Assembly (NCBI GenBank): GCA_041687475.1
Contig: JAWLBW010000184.1
Coordinates: 1 to 9,325 of the forward strand
Reading direction: 5' to 3'
DNA from: JAWLBW01 sp041687475
Lineage (GTDB): Bacteria; J088; JAWLBW01
Length of the DNA stretch: 9,325 bases
The notes beneath the pieces were generated by a model, which saw only the letters and a program-made list of their open reading frames with translations, was not told the origin of the DNA and ran no database searches. Shown here piece by piece: positions 1 through 6,992 of this stretch. Positions within the stretch are counted from its first letter, which is position 1. The number at the start of each line of letters is the position of its first letter. A program made the position numbers and the translations under genes.

Positions 1-1787
1 CCCAGGAAATCGCTCTTGAGTCGGCTCGCTCTTTCTGCCTGATCGCGGGCGACGCGCATGGTCTGCAGCGCGTCTTCGAGTTCCCTTTTGCGCAGGGCCA
101 CCTCGCGGGCCAGTCCTTCGACGCTGTGAGACTTGCCCCTGACTTCCCTTTCAAGGTACTCGCGGGTACGTTTGCGCTCGGCCAGGTTCCGGACCCGTGC
201 CTGCAGTTCGGCGGCATGAAAGGGCTTGGTGACGTAATCCTGCGCGCCCTCGCGCAAGAGGCGCGCGCGCAGGGTCTCGTCGGTTTTCGCGGTCAGCATG
301 AGTACCGGCACCGCCGTCAGCTCGGGCTGCTCTCTGAAGCGACCGAGCAGGACATCGCCGCTGAGGCCGGGCATCATGATGTCGCTGACGATGACGTCGG
401 GGCGCACGGCGAGCGCCATGTCGACGGCCCCCGCCGAGTCGGCGCAGGTTTCGACACGAAAACCGGGGGCCAGAGTTTCGGCTACGAATCGACGCATCTC
501 GACATTGTCTTCGACGACGAGCACCACCGGCGCCGTTTCTTCGGCCTCGAGAGGAAGCTGCTCGTCTTCAGCAAACATGGTTCGTAACTCGGCGACGGCC
601 TGCCGGGCAACAAACTCGCTATCGTCGGGTTGCGCGTCGACGGCGTGGATTACCGGCCCCGCCGGTCTTCGCGGAATCTCGCAGGAAAACCGCGCCCCCT
701 TCCACGTCGATCGCGAGACTTCAATTTTCCCGCCGTGCAGCGCGATGAAGTCTCGGGCAATCGCAAGCCCGAGTCCGGTTCCGCCGAAAGCCCGGCCGGC
801 GCCTCCCGCGACCTGCCGGAAACGCTCGAAAATCGCATCGACCTTTTCTTGCGGAATACCGGGCCCGCTGTCGGAGACGGTCAGCTTCGCGTGCTCGCCA
901 TCGGGCAGCAAGGCGCAGACGATGGTTCCCCCCGTGGGTGTGAACTTGAAGGCGTTGGAAAGCAGGTTGAGAATGACCCGTTCGAGCATGCCCCGATCGG
1001 CCTCGACGGGCACCGGCGATGTCTCGATGCGGAAGTCGAGATCACGTTCGCGCGCCAGCGCCTCGAATTGCCGGGCGGTGTCTTCAACGAGCGTTCCCAG
1101 ATCGAAGGGTGTGAAAACCGCGGTGTTTTCGCCGGCTTCGAGGCGGGCCACGTCAAGCAGGTCGTTCACGTGTTTCAGCAGGCTGCGTCCATTGAGCACA
1201 ACCACCTCGAGGTCGCGACGTTGGGCCGCCGTAAGGTTGTCGGCGGCAAGCAAGTTCTGCACGGGACCGATGATGAGGGTCAGAGGCGTTCGCAACTCGT
1301 GGGAGACATTGGCGAAGAACTCCGTCTTTAATTCGTCGAGTTCCTTGGTTCTCTCGTACAACGTCGCCAGATCGGCCACCATGGTTTCGAGCTCGAGGCC
1401 GCGGTTGTGAGCGGCCTGTGCCCCCCGTGCCAGGGCCACGGCCTTGGGTATGAGGGGTGGCAGCATCAACGCCGTTCCGATCGAAGCCACCGCCGTGACG
1501 ATGCGAACGGCACTGTCGGCCCAGTAGGCCGGCGACCAGATAAGGTAGACATCGAACATATGGGTGATGCCACAGGTCACGATGAAGATCCCGAACGCGA
1601 GGTACATGCGCCGGAAGGGTATGTCACGCACCCGGTAAACAAGTACGGCCAGGGCCGATGAGATGGCGATATACGCGAGGCCGATGCCCGCATTGGACAG
1701 AACCTGCATCCAGAGCAACGGGGGCGTCCACAGGTAGCAGTGGCCATGCGGCATGAAGGCCGAGGTGTCGAACAGGCTGCTGAGCAT
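1..1787 (-). CDS. Hybrid sensor histidine kinase with ethylene-receptor-like membrane sensor domain (3' end beyond window)
   Basis: This is the N-terminal 595 residues of a membrane-bound phosphorelay kinase; the frame is open to the window edge. Residues ~20-120 form three hydrophobic helices that align without gaps to the ETR1 ethylene-binding domain at a constant offset of 7: Cys72 and His76 (motif TCGITH) match the Cu(I) ligands Cys65/His69, and Tyr39, Ile42 and Ile69 match Tyr32, Ile35 and Ile62. Asn32 and Ser43 replace ETR1 Asp25 and Pro36. A first kinase core follows: H-box FANVSHELRTPL (His163), N-box with Asn278, G1 DSGPG at 306-310 and G2 GGTGLGL at 335-341. A receiver domain spans ~420-535 (Glu426/Asp427, phospho-acceptor Asp469, Thr499, Lys521). 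A charged coiled coil (~540-590) then leads into SRLKSDFL, the usual approach to another HisKA H-box, so a second kinase is expected outside the window. The ATG at 1787 is chosen for its AGGAG site. The frame is well supported; the ligand is inferred. Confidence 0.9.
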   Translation of the reverse strand, partial: MLSSLFDTSAFMPHGHCYLWTPPLLWMQVLSNAGIGLAYIAISSALAVLVYRVRDIPFRRMYLAFGIFIVTCGITHMFDVYLIWSPAYWADSAVRIVTAVASIGTALMLPPLIPKAVALARGAQAAHNRGLELETMVADLATLYERTKELDELKTEFFANVSHELRTPLTLIIGPVQNLLAADNLTAAQRRDLEVVVLNGRSLLKHVNDLLDVARLEAGENTAVFTPFDLGTLVEDTARQFEALARERDLDFRIETSPVPVEADRGMLERVILNLLSNAFKFTPTGGTIVCALLPDGEHAKLTVSDSGPGIPQEKVDAIFERFRQVAGGAGRAFGGTGLGLAIARDFIALHGGKIEVSRSTWKGARFSCEIPRRPAGPVIHAVDAQPDDSEFVARQAVAELRTMFAEDEQLPLEAEETAPVVLVVEDNVEMRRFVAETLAPGFRVETCADSAGAVDMALAVRPDVIVSDIMMPGLSGDVLLGRFREQPELTAVPVLMLTAKTDETLRARLLREGAQDYVTKPFHAAELQARVRNLAERKRTREYLEREVRGKSHSVEGLAREVALRKRELEDALQTMRVARDQAERASRLKSDFL

Positions 1788-1795
1788 TGCCGAAA

Positions 1796-1800
1796 CTCCT
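1796..1800 (-). promoter_or_regulatory. Ribosome binding site deciding the start of the EBD-type hybrid kinase
   Basis: On the minus strand AGGAG lies 8 bases before the ATG at 1787. It fixes the start so that the protein begins MLSSLFDTSAFMPHG, just ahead of the first membrane helix. ATGs further upstream on this strand (for example near 1828) are in another frame. Confidence 0.6.
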
Positions 1801-1977
1801 GGTTCAGAACCGTGTCATTTTCTCCCATGTTAGCGAAGTTGGAAGCGGTTGCGAGTCGGAAAATTTCGAGCCAGGAGATCCGAAACGGCTCGCCGTTGAG
1901 AGAGCGTCGACCGACCGAGCCAATCGGGTGTTTCCAACTTGGCACACCGGCTCTCGATCTGAAACCGGACAATACTG

Positions 1978-1983
1978 TATGAT
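1978..1983 (+). promoter_or_regulatory. Possible -10 element for the pnt operon
   Basis: TATGAT matches five of the six bases of the sigma-70 -10 consensus and sits in the most AT-rich patch of the region, about 70 bases before pntAA. No good -35 hexamer lies 16-18 bases upstream; the nearest TTGGCA (1939-1944) is too far away. This is therefore only a candidate, perhaps activator-dependent or for a different sigma factor. Confidence 0.25.
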
Positions 1984-2050
1984 AATAGGCTATGGCCTTC
2001 TCCGACAGGATAGGCCAAAGTAATGTCAAGCAAACTGCCGAGAGACAGAA

Positions 2051-3199
2051 ATGCAGATTACAGTCTTGCGCGAACGCCTGCCGGGCGAGCGACGGGTAGC
2101 TCTCATGCCGGAGAGTGTGAAAAAACTGGTTGCAGCCGGCGCCTCCGTAACCGTTGAGTCGGGGGCGGGCCTGGAAGCGGGCGCGACCGATGATGATTAT
2201 AAAGCCGCGGGAGCAACGACCTCCCAGGATGTGGCCGCCATGCTGGCGGCTACCGATGTATTACCTTGCGTCAACCGACCGACCGACGAGATTCAGAGCC
2301 AGCTGCGAGCCGACGCCGTAATCATGGGCTTTCTGCGCCCGCTCGATGAGGCGCAGGCCCTTTCGTCCATGGTGCAGGCCGGCATGACTGTCTTTGCCAT
2401 GGAACTGGTGCCGCGCATCACACGTGCCCAGGTCATGGACGCCCTTTCGTCGATGGCCACGGTTGTGGGCTACAAAGCGGTTCTGACGGCTGCCGATCGG
2501 GTTCCGCGCATGTTTCCGCTGCTCATGACCGCGGCCGGAACCGTGCCGCCGGCTCACGTGCTGGTGCTGGGCGCCGGCGTGGCAGGTCTTCAGGCCATTG
2601 CCACGGCCAAGCGGCTCGGGGCGGTGGTCGAAGCGTACGACATTCGCGCCGCGGCCGGCGAGCAGGTACGTTCGCTGGGCGGGCGCTTTCTTGAAGTCGA
2701 TCTGGGCGGCATCGAGACCGAAGACGCCGGCGGATACGCGAAGGAACTGTCGGAAGAAGCCCAGGAACGGGGTCGCCAGCTCATCGCCAAGCATGCGGCC
2801 AAGGCCGACGTGGTCATTACCACCGCCCAGGTTCCGGGCCGGCGGGCGCCCCTGCTGCTCACGGAAGATGCCGTCAAGGGCATGAAGAGCGGCAGTATCG
2901 TGATTGATCTCGCGGGTGCCAACGGAGGCAACTGCGCCCTGACGAAACCCGGCGAGGATGTCGTCGTCGGCGGGGTCACCATCGCGTCGCCCCTGAACCT
3001 GGCAGCCCAAATACCCGCCGACGCAAGCCAGTTGTACTCGCGCAACGTGACCGCGTTCCTTGAGACCCTCATCAAGGACGGCAAGCTCGAGGTCAATCTG
3101 GAAGACGATATTCTGGGCCCCTCCTGTGTCGCCCACGGCGGCAAGGTGGTCAACCAGCGGGTTGCGGCAGCGCTCGAGCCGAATAAGGAGAACTCATGA
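2051..3199 (+). CDS. pntAA: NAD(P)+ transhydrogenase alpha subunit, soluble NAD(H)-binding domain (PntAA)
   Basis: This is domain I of the proton-translocating transhydrogenase. It binds NAD(H) on the cytoplasmic side and exchanges hydride with NADP(H) on PntB. The 382 residues match the length of the split alpha-1 subunit, as in Rhodospirillum rubrum. The N-terminus (ERLPGERRVALMPESV) is the family signature shared with alanine dehydrogenase. Residues R122, Q127, D130 and S133 in RITRAQVMDALSS match the R. rubrum nicotinamide-site residues Arg127, Gln132, Asp135 and Ser138. TAAGTVPPAHVLVLGAGVAG carries the Rossmann glycines at 174-179, and Asp197 in YDIR is placed to bind the NAD ribose. The ATG at 2051 has a modest GAGAGA five bases upstream and gives the family N-terminus. 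The stop overlaps the next start (ATGA), so this is the first gene of a coupled three-gene operon. Confidence 0.97.
   Translation: MQITVLRERLPGERRVALMPESVKKLVAAGASVTVESGAGLEAGATDDDYKAAGATTSQDVAAMLAATDVLPCVNRPTDEIQSQLRADAVIMGFLRPLDEAQALSSMVQAGMTVFAMELVPRITRAQVMDALSSMATVVGYKAVLTAADRVPRMFPLLMTAAGTVPPAHVLVLGAGVAGLQAIATAKRLGAVVEAYDIRAAAGEQVRSLGGRFLEVDLGGIETEDAGGYAKELSEEAQERGRQLIAKHAAKADVVITTAQVPGRRAPLLLTEDAVKGMKSGSIVIDLAGANGGNCALTKPGEDVVVGGVTIASPLNLAAQIPADASQLYSRNVTAFLETLIKDGKLEVNLEDDILGPSCVAHGGKVVNQRVAAALEPNKENS
3185..3190 (+). promoter_or_regulatory. Ribosome binding site of pntAB inside the end of pntAA
   Basis: AAGGAG lies 5 bases before the pntAB ATG and within the last codons of pntAA. It is stronger than the site in front of pntAA itself. 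Together with the ATGA stop-start overlap it points to translational coupling, with re-initiation supplying the small membrane subunit. Confidence 0.6.
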
Positions 3200-3480
3200 G
3201 CCTTCTCATCATGCTTTTCATTCTCGTGCTCGCCTCCTTTCTCGGGGCCGAGCTCATTTCCAAGGTGCCGCAGACGCTGCACACGCCCCTCATGTCGGGT
3301 TCGAACGCCATTTCGGGCATTACCATTCTCGGCGCCATTCTCGTCGCCGGCGAGGCCGATTCGCCGGTTGCCATCGTGGCCGGCAGCCTGGCCGTCGCCC
3401 TTGCCATGCTTAACGTCGTCGGCGGCTTTGCCGTGACCGATCGCATGCTGCGCATGTTCACGCGGAAGGGGGCGAAATGA
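3196..3480 (+). CDS. pntAB: NAD(P)+ transhydrogenase small membrane subunit (PntAB / alpha-2)
   Basis: This 94-residue protein is the membrane part of the alpha chain, encoded separately from PntAA as in other split transhydrogenases; in E. coli it is the C-terminus of a single PntA. It has three hydrophobic stretches (roughly 2-20, 38-52 and 55-80). Between the first two is the highly conserved PQTLHTPLMSGSNAISGI segment (25-42), which identifies the family. The C-terminus is short and basic (FTRKGAK). It should pack with PntB to form the proton path. Both ends overlap neighbours by four bases (ATGA at 3196 and at 3477), so all three subunits are probably made from one message. Confidence 0.96.
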   Translation: MSLLIMLFILVLASFLGAELISKVPQTLHTPLMSGSNAISGITILGAILVAGEADSPVAIVAGSLAVALAMLNVVGGFAVTDRMLRMFTRKGAK

Positions 3481-4868
3481 ACAACGAGATTCTGATCGAG
3501 GTGCAGACCATCGTTTACATGGTCGCCTCCGTGCTGTTCATTCTGGGTATCAAGCGTCTCGGAAGCCCGCGTACCGCCCGGGTCGGCAACGTACTTTCCA
3601 TGTCGGCCATGGGTATTGCCATTCTGGCGACCCTTCTGACGCCGGGTATGGACTACAAGTGGATGCTGCTTGCCGCCGTGGTCGGCTCGGGCGTCGGCCT
3701 TACCCTGGCCCTCAAGGTCGAAATGACGGCCATGCCGCAGATGGTGGCCCTGCTGAACGGCTTCGGCGGTCTCGCGTCGGCCTTCGTCGGCGTGGGCGAC
3801 TACTGGCATGTGACCCAGAGTGTCGATCCCGGTCTCGATTACCGACTTACCATCGGCCTGGCGGTCGCCATCGGCACCGTTACCTTCACCGGCTCGATGA
3901 TTGCCTTTGCCAAGCTGCAGGAGCTGCTGTCGGGCAAGCCCTTCGTGTTCCCGGGACGAACCATCGTCTCGGGCCTGCTGGCTGTTGCGCTGGTTGGCGC
4001 CGTTGCGTGGCTTACCACCGAGTCGAACCCCATTGCCCTGGCCGTGTTGCTCGGCGCGGGTCTGCTGCTCGGTATCTTTCTCGTGCTGCCCATCGGCGGC
4101 GCCGACATGCCCGTCGTCGTAGCCCTGCTGAACTCCTACTCGGGCATGGCGGCGGCGGCCACCGGCTTCGTCCTGAACAACACCCTGCTCATCGTTGCCG
4201 GCGCCCTGGTCGGTACCTCGGGCCTCATTCTGACCCAGATCATGTGCAAGGCCATGAACCGGTCGCTCGCCAACGTCATGTTCGGCGCCTTCGGCGGCGG
4301 CTCGGCAACCGAAGAGGCCGTCGAGGGCGAAATGGGCACCATGCGCGAAATGTCTGTCGAAGACGTGGCCGTACAGCTCGGTTACGCCCGTCAGGTCATC
4401 TTCGTTCCCGGTTACGGCATGGCCATGGCCCAGGCCCAGGTCGCCCTGCGCGACCTGGCCGACTCGCTCGAAGCCCGCGGTGTTACGGTCAAGTATGCCA
4501 TTCACCCCGTGGCCGGTCGCATGCCGGGCCATATGAACGTGCTGCTGGCCGAGGCCAACGTTCCCTACGAGAAGTTGTACGAGCTCGAGCAGATCAACGG
4601 CGAGTTTCCCGAAACGGACGTGGCCGTGGTCATCGGCGCCAACGACGTGGTCAACCCGGACGCCCGCGACAACCCGGGCAGCCCCATTTCGGGCATGCCC
4701 ATTCTCGAAGTCGACAAGGCACAGACCGTGGTCGTGCTGAAGCGTGGCCGCGGAAGAGGGTTTGCCGGCATCGAGAATCCCTTGTTCTTCAAGCCGAACA
4801 CGGGCATGCTTTTCGGCGACGCGAAACAGTCGCTGAGCAAGCTGGCCCAGGCAATGCAGGAAGTCTGA
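3477..4868 (+). CDS. pntB: NAD(P)+ transhydrogenase beta subunit (PntB)
   Basis: This subunit carries the proton channel and the NADP(H)-binding domain III. The 463 residues match the family length. Residues 1-260 contain about nine hydrophobic helices, with the conserved GGADMPVVVALLNSYSG (Asp210, matching E. coli Asp213) and IMCKAMNRSLANV at the domain junction. Domain III follows: VPGYGMAMAQAQ (310-321), HPVAGRMPGHMNVLLAEA (His343, E. coli His345), GANDVVNPDA (Asp390, E. coli Asp392) and FAGIENPLFF. Two positions differ from E. coli: Asn94 replaces the channel His91, and the NADP 2'-phosphate loop reads KRGRGRG instead of KRSMNTG. Asn at the first position also occurs in other bacterial PntB proteins, as far as I recall. 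GGAAGGGGG at 3464-3472 is the ribosome binding site, and a strong terminator follows the stop. Confidence 0.97.
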   Translation: MNNEILIEVQTIVYMVASVLFILGIKRLGSPRTARVGNVLSMSAMGIAILATLLTPGMDYKWMLLAAVVGSGVGLTLALKVEMTAMPQMVALLNGFGGLASAFVGVGDYWHVTQSVDPGLDYRLTIGLAVAIGTVTFTGSMIAFAKLQELLSGKPFVFPGRTIVSGLLAVALVGAVAWLTTESNPIALAVLLGAGLLLGIFLVLPIGGADMPVVVALLNSYSGMAAAATGFVLNNTLLIVAGALVGTSGLILTQIMCKAMNRSLANVMFGAFGGGSATEEAVEGEMGTMREMSVEDVAVQLGYARQVIFVPGYGMAMAQAQVALRDLADSLEARGVTVKYAIHPVAGRMPGHMNVLLAEANVPYEKLYELEQINGEFPETDVAVVIGANDVVNPDARDNPGSPISGMPILEVDKAQTVVVLKRGRGRGFAGIENPLFFKPNTGMLFGDAKQSLSKLAQAMQEV

Positions 4869-4871
4869 CTG

Positions 4872-4904
4872 AAAAGGCCCCTTCGATACGAAGGGGCCTT
4901 TTTT
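4872..4904. terminator. Bidirectional intrinsic terminator between pntB and the receiver gene
   Basis: A perfect 14-bp inverted repeat (4872-4885 and 4889-4902) with a three-base ATA loop starts 3 bases after the pntB stop. It is followed by a run of T on the plus strand. The left arm begins with four A, so on the minus strand the hairpin also ends in T. It can therefore stop both pntB transcription and the convergent signalling operon whose last gene ends at 4969. Confidence 0.9.
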
Positions 4905-4913
4905 CATACCCGG

Positions 4914-4939
4914 CCGCGACAACGACGATGGCGTCGCGG
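4914..4939. repeat. Second GC-rich inverted repeat downstream of the receiver gene
   Basis: CCGCGAC (4914-4920) and GTCGCGG (4933-4939) form a perfect 7-bp stem around a 12-base loop. It lies between the terminator and the receiver gene stop. It has no T-tract, so it is not a terminator by itself; it may help protect or pause the minus-strand message, or be chance in GC-rich DNA. Confidence 0.35.
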
Positions 4940-4968
4940 TGCGGGCACGGTTTGAGCCGGTAAATAGT

Positions 4969-5370
4969 CTACGCAGGCCCGGCTTGCGTTGTTCCGGGGT
5001 CGGGTTTCACATAGCGCTCGACCAGGGCAAGCAGCTCGAGCAGCCGAATCGGCTTACGCATGTACCCCGTCACGTCAAGGGCCTTGCGTTCGTCGGGGGC
5101 CACGCTCGAAGTCACCACAACCGGTATCTCTTTCCACGTGGGCCGTTCGGCTCGGGCTTTGAGAAAACGCCAGCCGTCGAGAACCGGCATCATGAGATCG
5201 AGCAGAATGAGGTTGGGAAGCCGGGGCGACCCGGCAAGGGTATCCAGCGCCTCCTGCCCGTTTTCGGCCGTCCGTACCGTATACCCCTCGGGTTCCAGGG
5301 CGTCACGCAGCGCCTCGCGAATGTCGGGATCATCTTCGACGATGAGAATGTAATCCTTGCGATCGGTCAC
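4969..5370 (-). CDS. Stand-alone response regulator receiver (single-domain REC)
   Basis: A CheY-like phospho-receiver of 133 residues with no output domain. The acidic pocket is Glu12/Asp13/Asp14 (VEDDPDIREAL), the phospho-acceptor is Asp58 (ILLDLMMPVLDG), the switch Thr is Thr87 (VVVTSS) and the conserved Lys is Lys106 in RKP. After the receiver fold only about 12 residues remain (KPDPGTTQAGPA), too few for DNA binding or an enzyme. The start is GTG at 5370, inside a four-base GTGA overlap with the stop of the preceding kinase. AGGA lies 9 bases upstream. It is the last gene of the four-gene minus-strand operon, so it probably accepts phosphate from one or both of the adjacent kinases and acts by protein-protein contact or as a phosphate sink. 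Confidence 0.93.
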   Translation of the reverse strand: MTDRKDYILIVEDDPDIREALRDALEPEGYTVRTAENGQEALDTLAGSPRLPNLILLDLMMPVLDGWRFLKARAERPTWKEIPVVVTSSVAPDERKALDVTGYMRKPIRLLELLALVERYVKPDPGTTQAGPA

Positions 5371-6992
5371 AATGGGCCATCCTGTTTCATTTCGAACGGA
5401 ATGAGAAACGAAAAACGGGTGCCGCGGCCGGGCTCCGAATCGACCCAGATGCGCCCGCCGTGCGCGTCGACGATTCCCTTGGCAATGGCCAACCCCAACC
5501 CGAAACCCTGCTTGGCGTTGTCGCGGCCCTGCCAGTACCGTTCAAAGACACGCGACAACTCTTCTCGCGAGAGCCCGGGCCCGGTGTCGCTTACCGAGAA
5601 GGTGATTCCTTCCGACACGGCTCGTGCCGAGAGGGAAACCTTGCCCCCCTTCGGCGTGAACTTGAGCGCATTTCCCAGAAGGTTGGAGAGTACCTGTAGA
5701 ATCCGTTCGCGGTCACACGCGAGGGTTTGCTCGTCCCACGCCGCACTCAGCCGGATCTCTTTACTATCTGCTATCGAAAGAAACATTTCAACCGCGGTTT
5801 CGACAATTTCGCGCACTTTGAAGACTGCAGGGTCTATGTTGAGACGACCCGTACGCAGACTGTTCCAGTCAAGCAGGTTGCCGATGAGTTGCGCCATGCG
5901 TTCGGCCGCCGTCTGCACCCGCCCGGCCAACTGGGGAATACGAGCCAGGTTTTCAGGTTTACCCTTGCTTACCTGGTGACCGATGATGGAAGCGGTAAGA
6001 ATGATCGAGCCGACCGGATTCTTCAAGTCATGCGAGACGATTTCCAATAACTGGTCACGGGACTCGACAGCCCGCTCGTGTGCGCGCAGAAGGGCGGCGT
6101 TGGCAACCGACGAGGCAAGTCGCGAGCCCACTTCGCCCAGCAGGGCGCGATCGGACTCGTCGAAAGCCGCTCCGTTCTCACGAACCGCCATGATGGCTCC
6201 ATAGCGGGTTTCGCTCACGCAAAGGGGCACGCAGATGATCGAAGCGGGCTCGACGGTTGCGCCGAGTTCCGGCGATCCCTCACCATGCTCGGCGCTCACG
6301 GCGGCTTCACCTGCCGCCAATCGGCCCGGCCACCAATCGTGCTTGAGGGCCTCTGTACGTTCGGCGTCGAAATGGCGCGCCACGCACACCTGACCGGCTT
6401 CACTGTCGAGATCGATCACGCCCCAGTCGGCAACGGTCGGAACGATCAGTTGCAGCACCCTTTCGGCACTGGCGGCAATATCGTTTCCCGCGGCAAGGAT
6501 GTCGTCGGTAATGCGATAAAGAAAGCCTAACCGGTTCACGGCACCCTCGGCGGCAAGCCGGGCCTCACGCTCACGCACGAGCAGGGCCGTACGCTCCTGC
6601 TCTGCCCGCCGCGTTCGCAAGAGCACGTTGACGGTTGCAACCAGCTCGGCCGAGTCTACAGGCTGAACCAGGTACGCATCGGCTCCGCCGCTCAAGCCGT
6701 GCACGCGGGCCTCGCTCGAGGCGTAATGTCCCGACAGGTGAAGCACCGGAATAACAGACGTTCGCACGTCTTCTTTCAGCCGCCGGCAGACCTCGAAACC
6801 ATCGATGTCGGGCAACTGCACGTCGAGCACAATGAGGTCGTGCCGGTCGGGGTCGGCCTTCGCAAGCGTTTCCCTGCCGGTAGCAGTCTCGTCGCAAACG
6901 AAACCGGCCGCCTTCAGCGTACGTACTACGGTGTAGCGTTTAATCTCGTTGTCGTCGACAACAAGCACACATGGGGGAATTCCGGCACTCAC
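5367..6992 (-). CDS. REC-GAF-HisKA-HATPase sensor histidine kinase
   Basis: A soluble 541-residue kinase with an N-terminal receiver. REC spans ~8-125: acidic Asp13/Asp14, phospho-acceptor Asp57 (LIVLDVQLPDIDG) and Ser87 as the switch hydroxyl. The usual Lys is replaced by Gln110 (YLVQPVD), which from memory is common in this stressosome-linked subfamily. A short coiled coil (~125-150) leads to a GAF-like domain (~155-300), with no membrane segment. The kinase core has the HDLKNP-type H-box (His321), N-box Asn441, G1 DTGPG at 469-473 and G2 GFGLGLA at 496-502. The start is GTG at 6992, overlapping the upstream kinase stop by four bases; GGGAG/GAGG motifs lie just before it. The receiver-first design suggests it is switched by phosphate from another kinase, most simply the hybrid kinase encoded directly upstream, and then passes phosphate to the stand-alone receiver. 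The partner order is inferred. Confidence 0.93.
   Translation of the reverse strand: MSAGIPPCVLVVDDNEIKRYTVVRTLKAAGFVCDETATGRETLAKADPDRHDLIVLDVQLPDIDGFEVCRRLKEDVRTSVIPVLHLSGHYASSEARVHGLSGGADAYLVQPVDSAELVATVNVLLRTRRAEQERTALLVREREARLAAEGAVNRLGFLYRITDDILAAGNDIAASAERVLQLIVPTVADWGVIDLDSEAGQVCVARHFDAERTEALKHDWWPGRLAAGEAAVSAEHGEGSPELGATVEPASIICVPLCVSETRYGAIMAVRENGAAFDESDRALLGEVGSRLASSVANAALLRAHERAVESRDQLLEIVSHDLKNPVGSIILTASIIGHQVSKGKPENLARIPQLAGRVQTAAERMAQLIGNLLDWNSLRTGRLNIDPAVFKVREIVETAVEMFLSIADSKEIRLSAAWDEQTLACDRERILQVLSNLLGNALKFTPKGGKVSLSARAVSEGITFSVSDTGPGLSREELSRVFERYWQGRDNAKQGFGLGLAIAKGIVDAHGGRIWVDSEPGRGTRFSFLIPFEMKQDGPL

Larger units (their letters stand above)
1788..2050. other. Divergent intergenic region between the kinase and the pnt operon
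   Basis: These 263 bases separate two divergent start codons and are more AT-rich than the flanking genes. They must carry promoters for both directions. I see no convincing paired -35/-10 set on either strand, no tRNA and no strong hairpin. A direct repeat of ATAGGC occurs at 1985-1990 and 2010-2015, and an AT-rich patch lies at about 1971-1987. Short open frames crossing the region have no recognisable protein character. Confidence 0.6.

Noticed and set aside
298..1410. Plus-strand open frames of 370 and 233 codons across the left kinase
   Set aside because: They are antisense to a continuous kinase/receiver protein with all catalytic motifs, and their translations are Ser/Arg-rich with no recognisable fold.
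1939..1986. A full sigma-70 promoter made from TTGGCA and TATGAT upstream of pntAA
   Set aside because: The two hexamers are 33 bases apart, far from the 16-18 base spacing; only the -10-like element was kept, at low confidence.
1577..2029. A 150-codon minus-strand frame covering the start of the left kinase and the intergenic region
   Set aside because: It is in a different frame from the kinase; its C-terminal half is the out-of-frame reading of the ethylene-binding-like domain and its N-terminal half has no protein character.
2024..2029. A consensus TTGACA -35 box on the minus strand upstream of the left kinase
   Set aside because: No -10-like hexamer occurs 15-19 bases downstream on that strand; the sequence there is GC-rich (CTGTCGGAG).
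3150..4922. A 590-codon open frame on the minus strand, antisense to pntAB and pntB
   Set aside because: It is opposite unmistakable transhydrogenase genes. Its translation is rich in His, Gly, Arg and Gln with no domain pattern, as expected for the complement of GC-biased codons.
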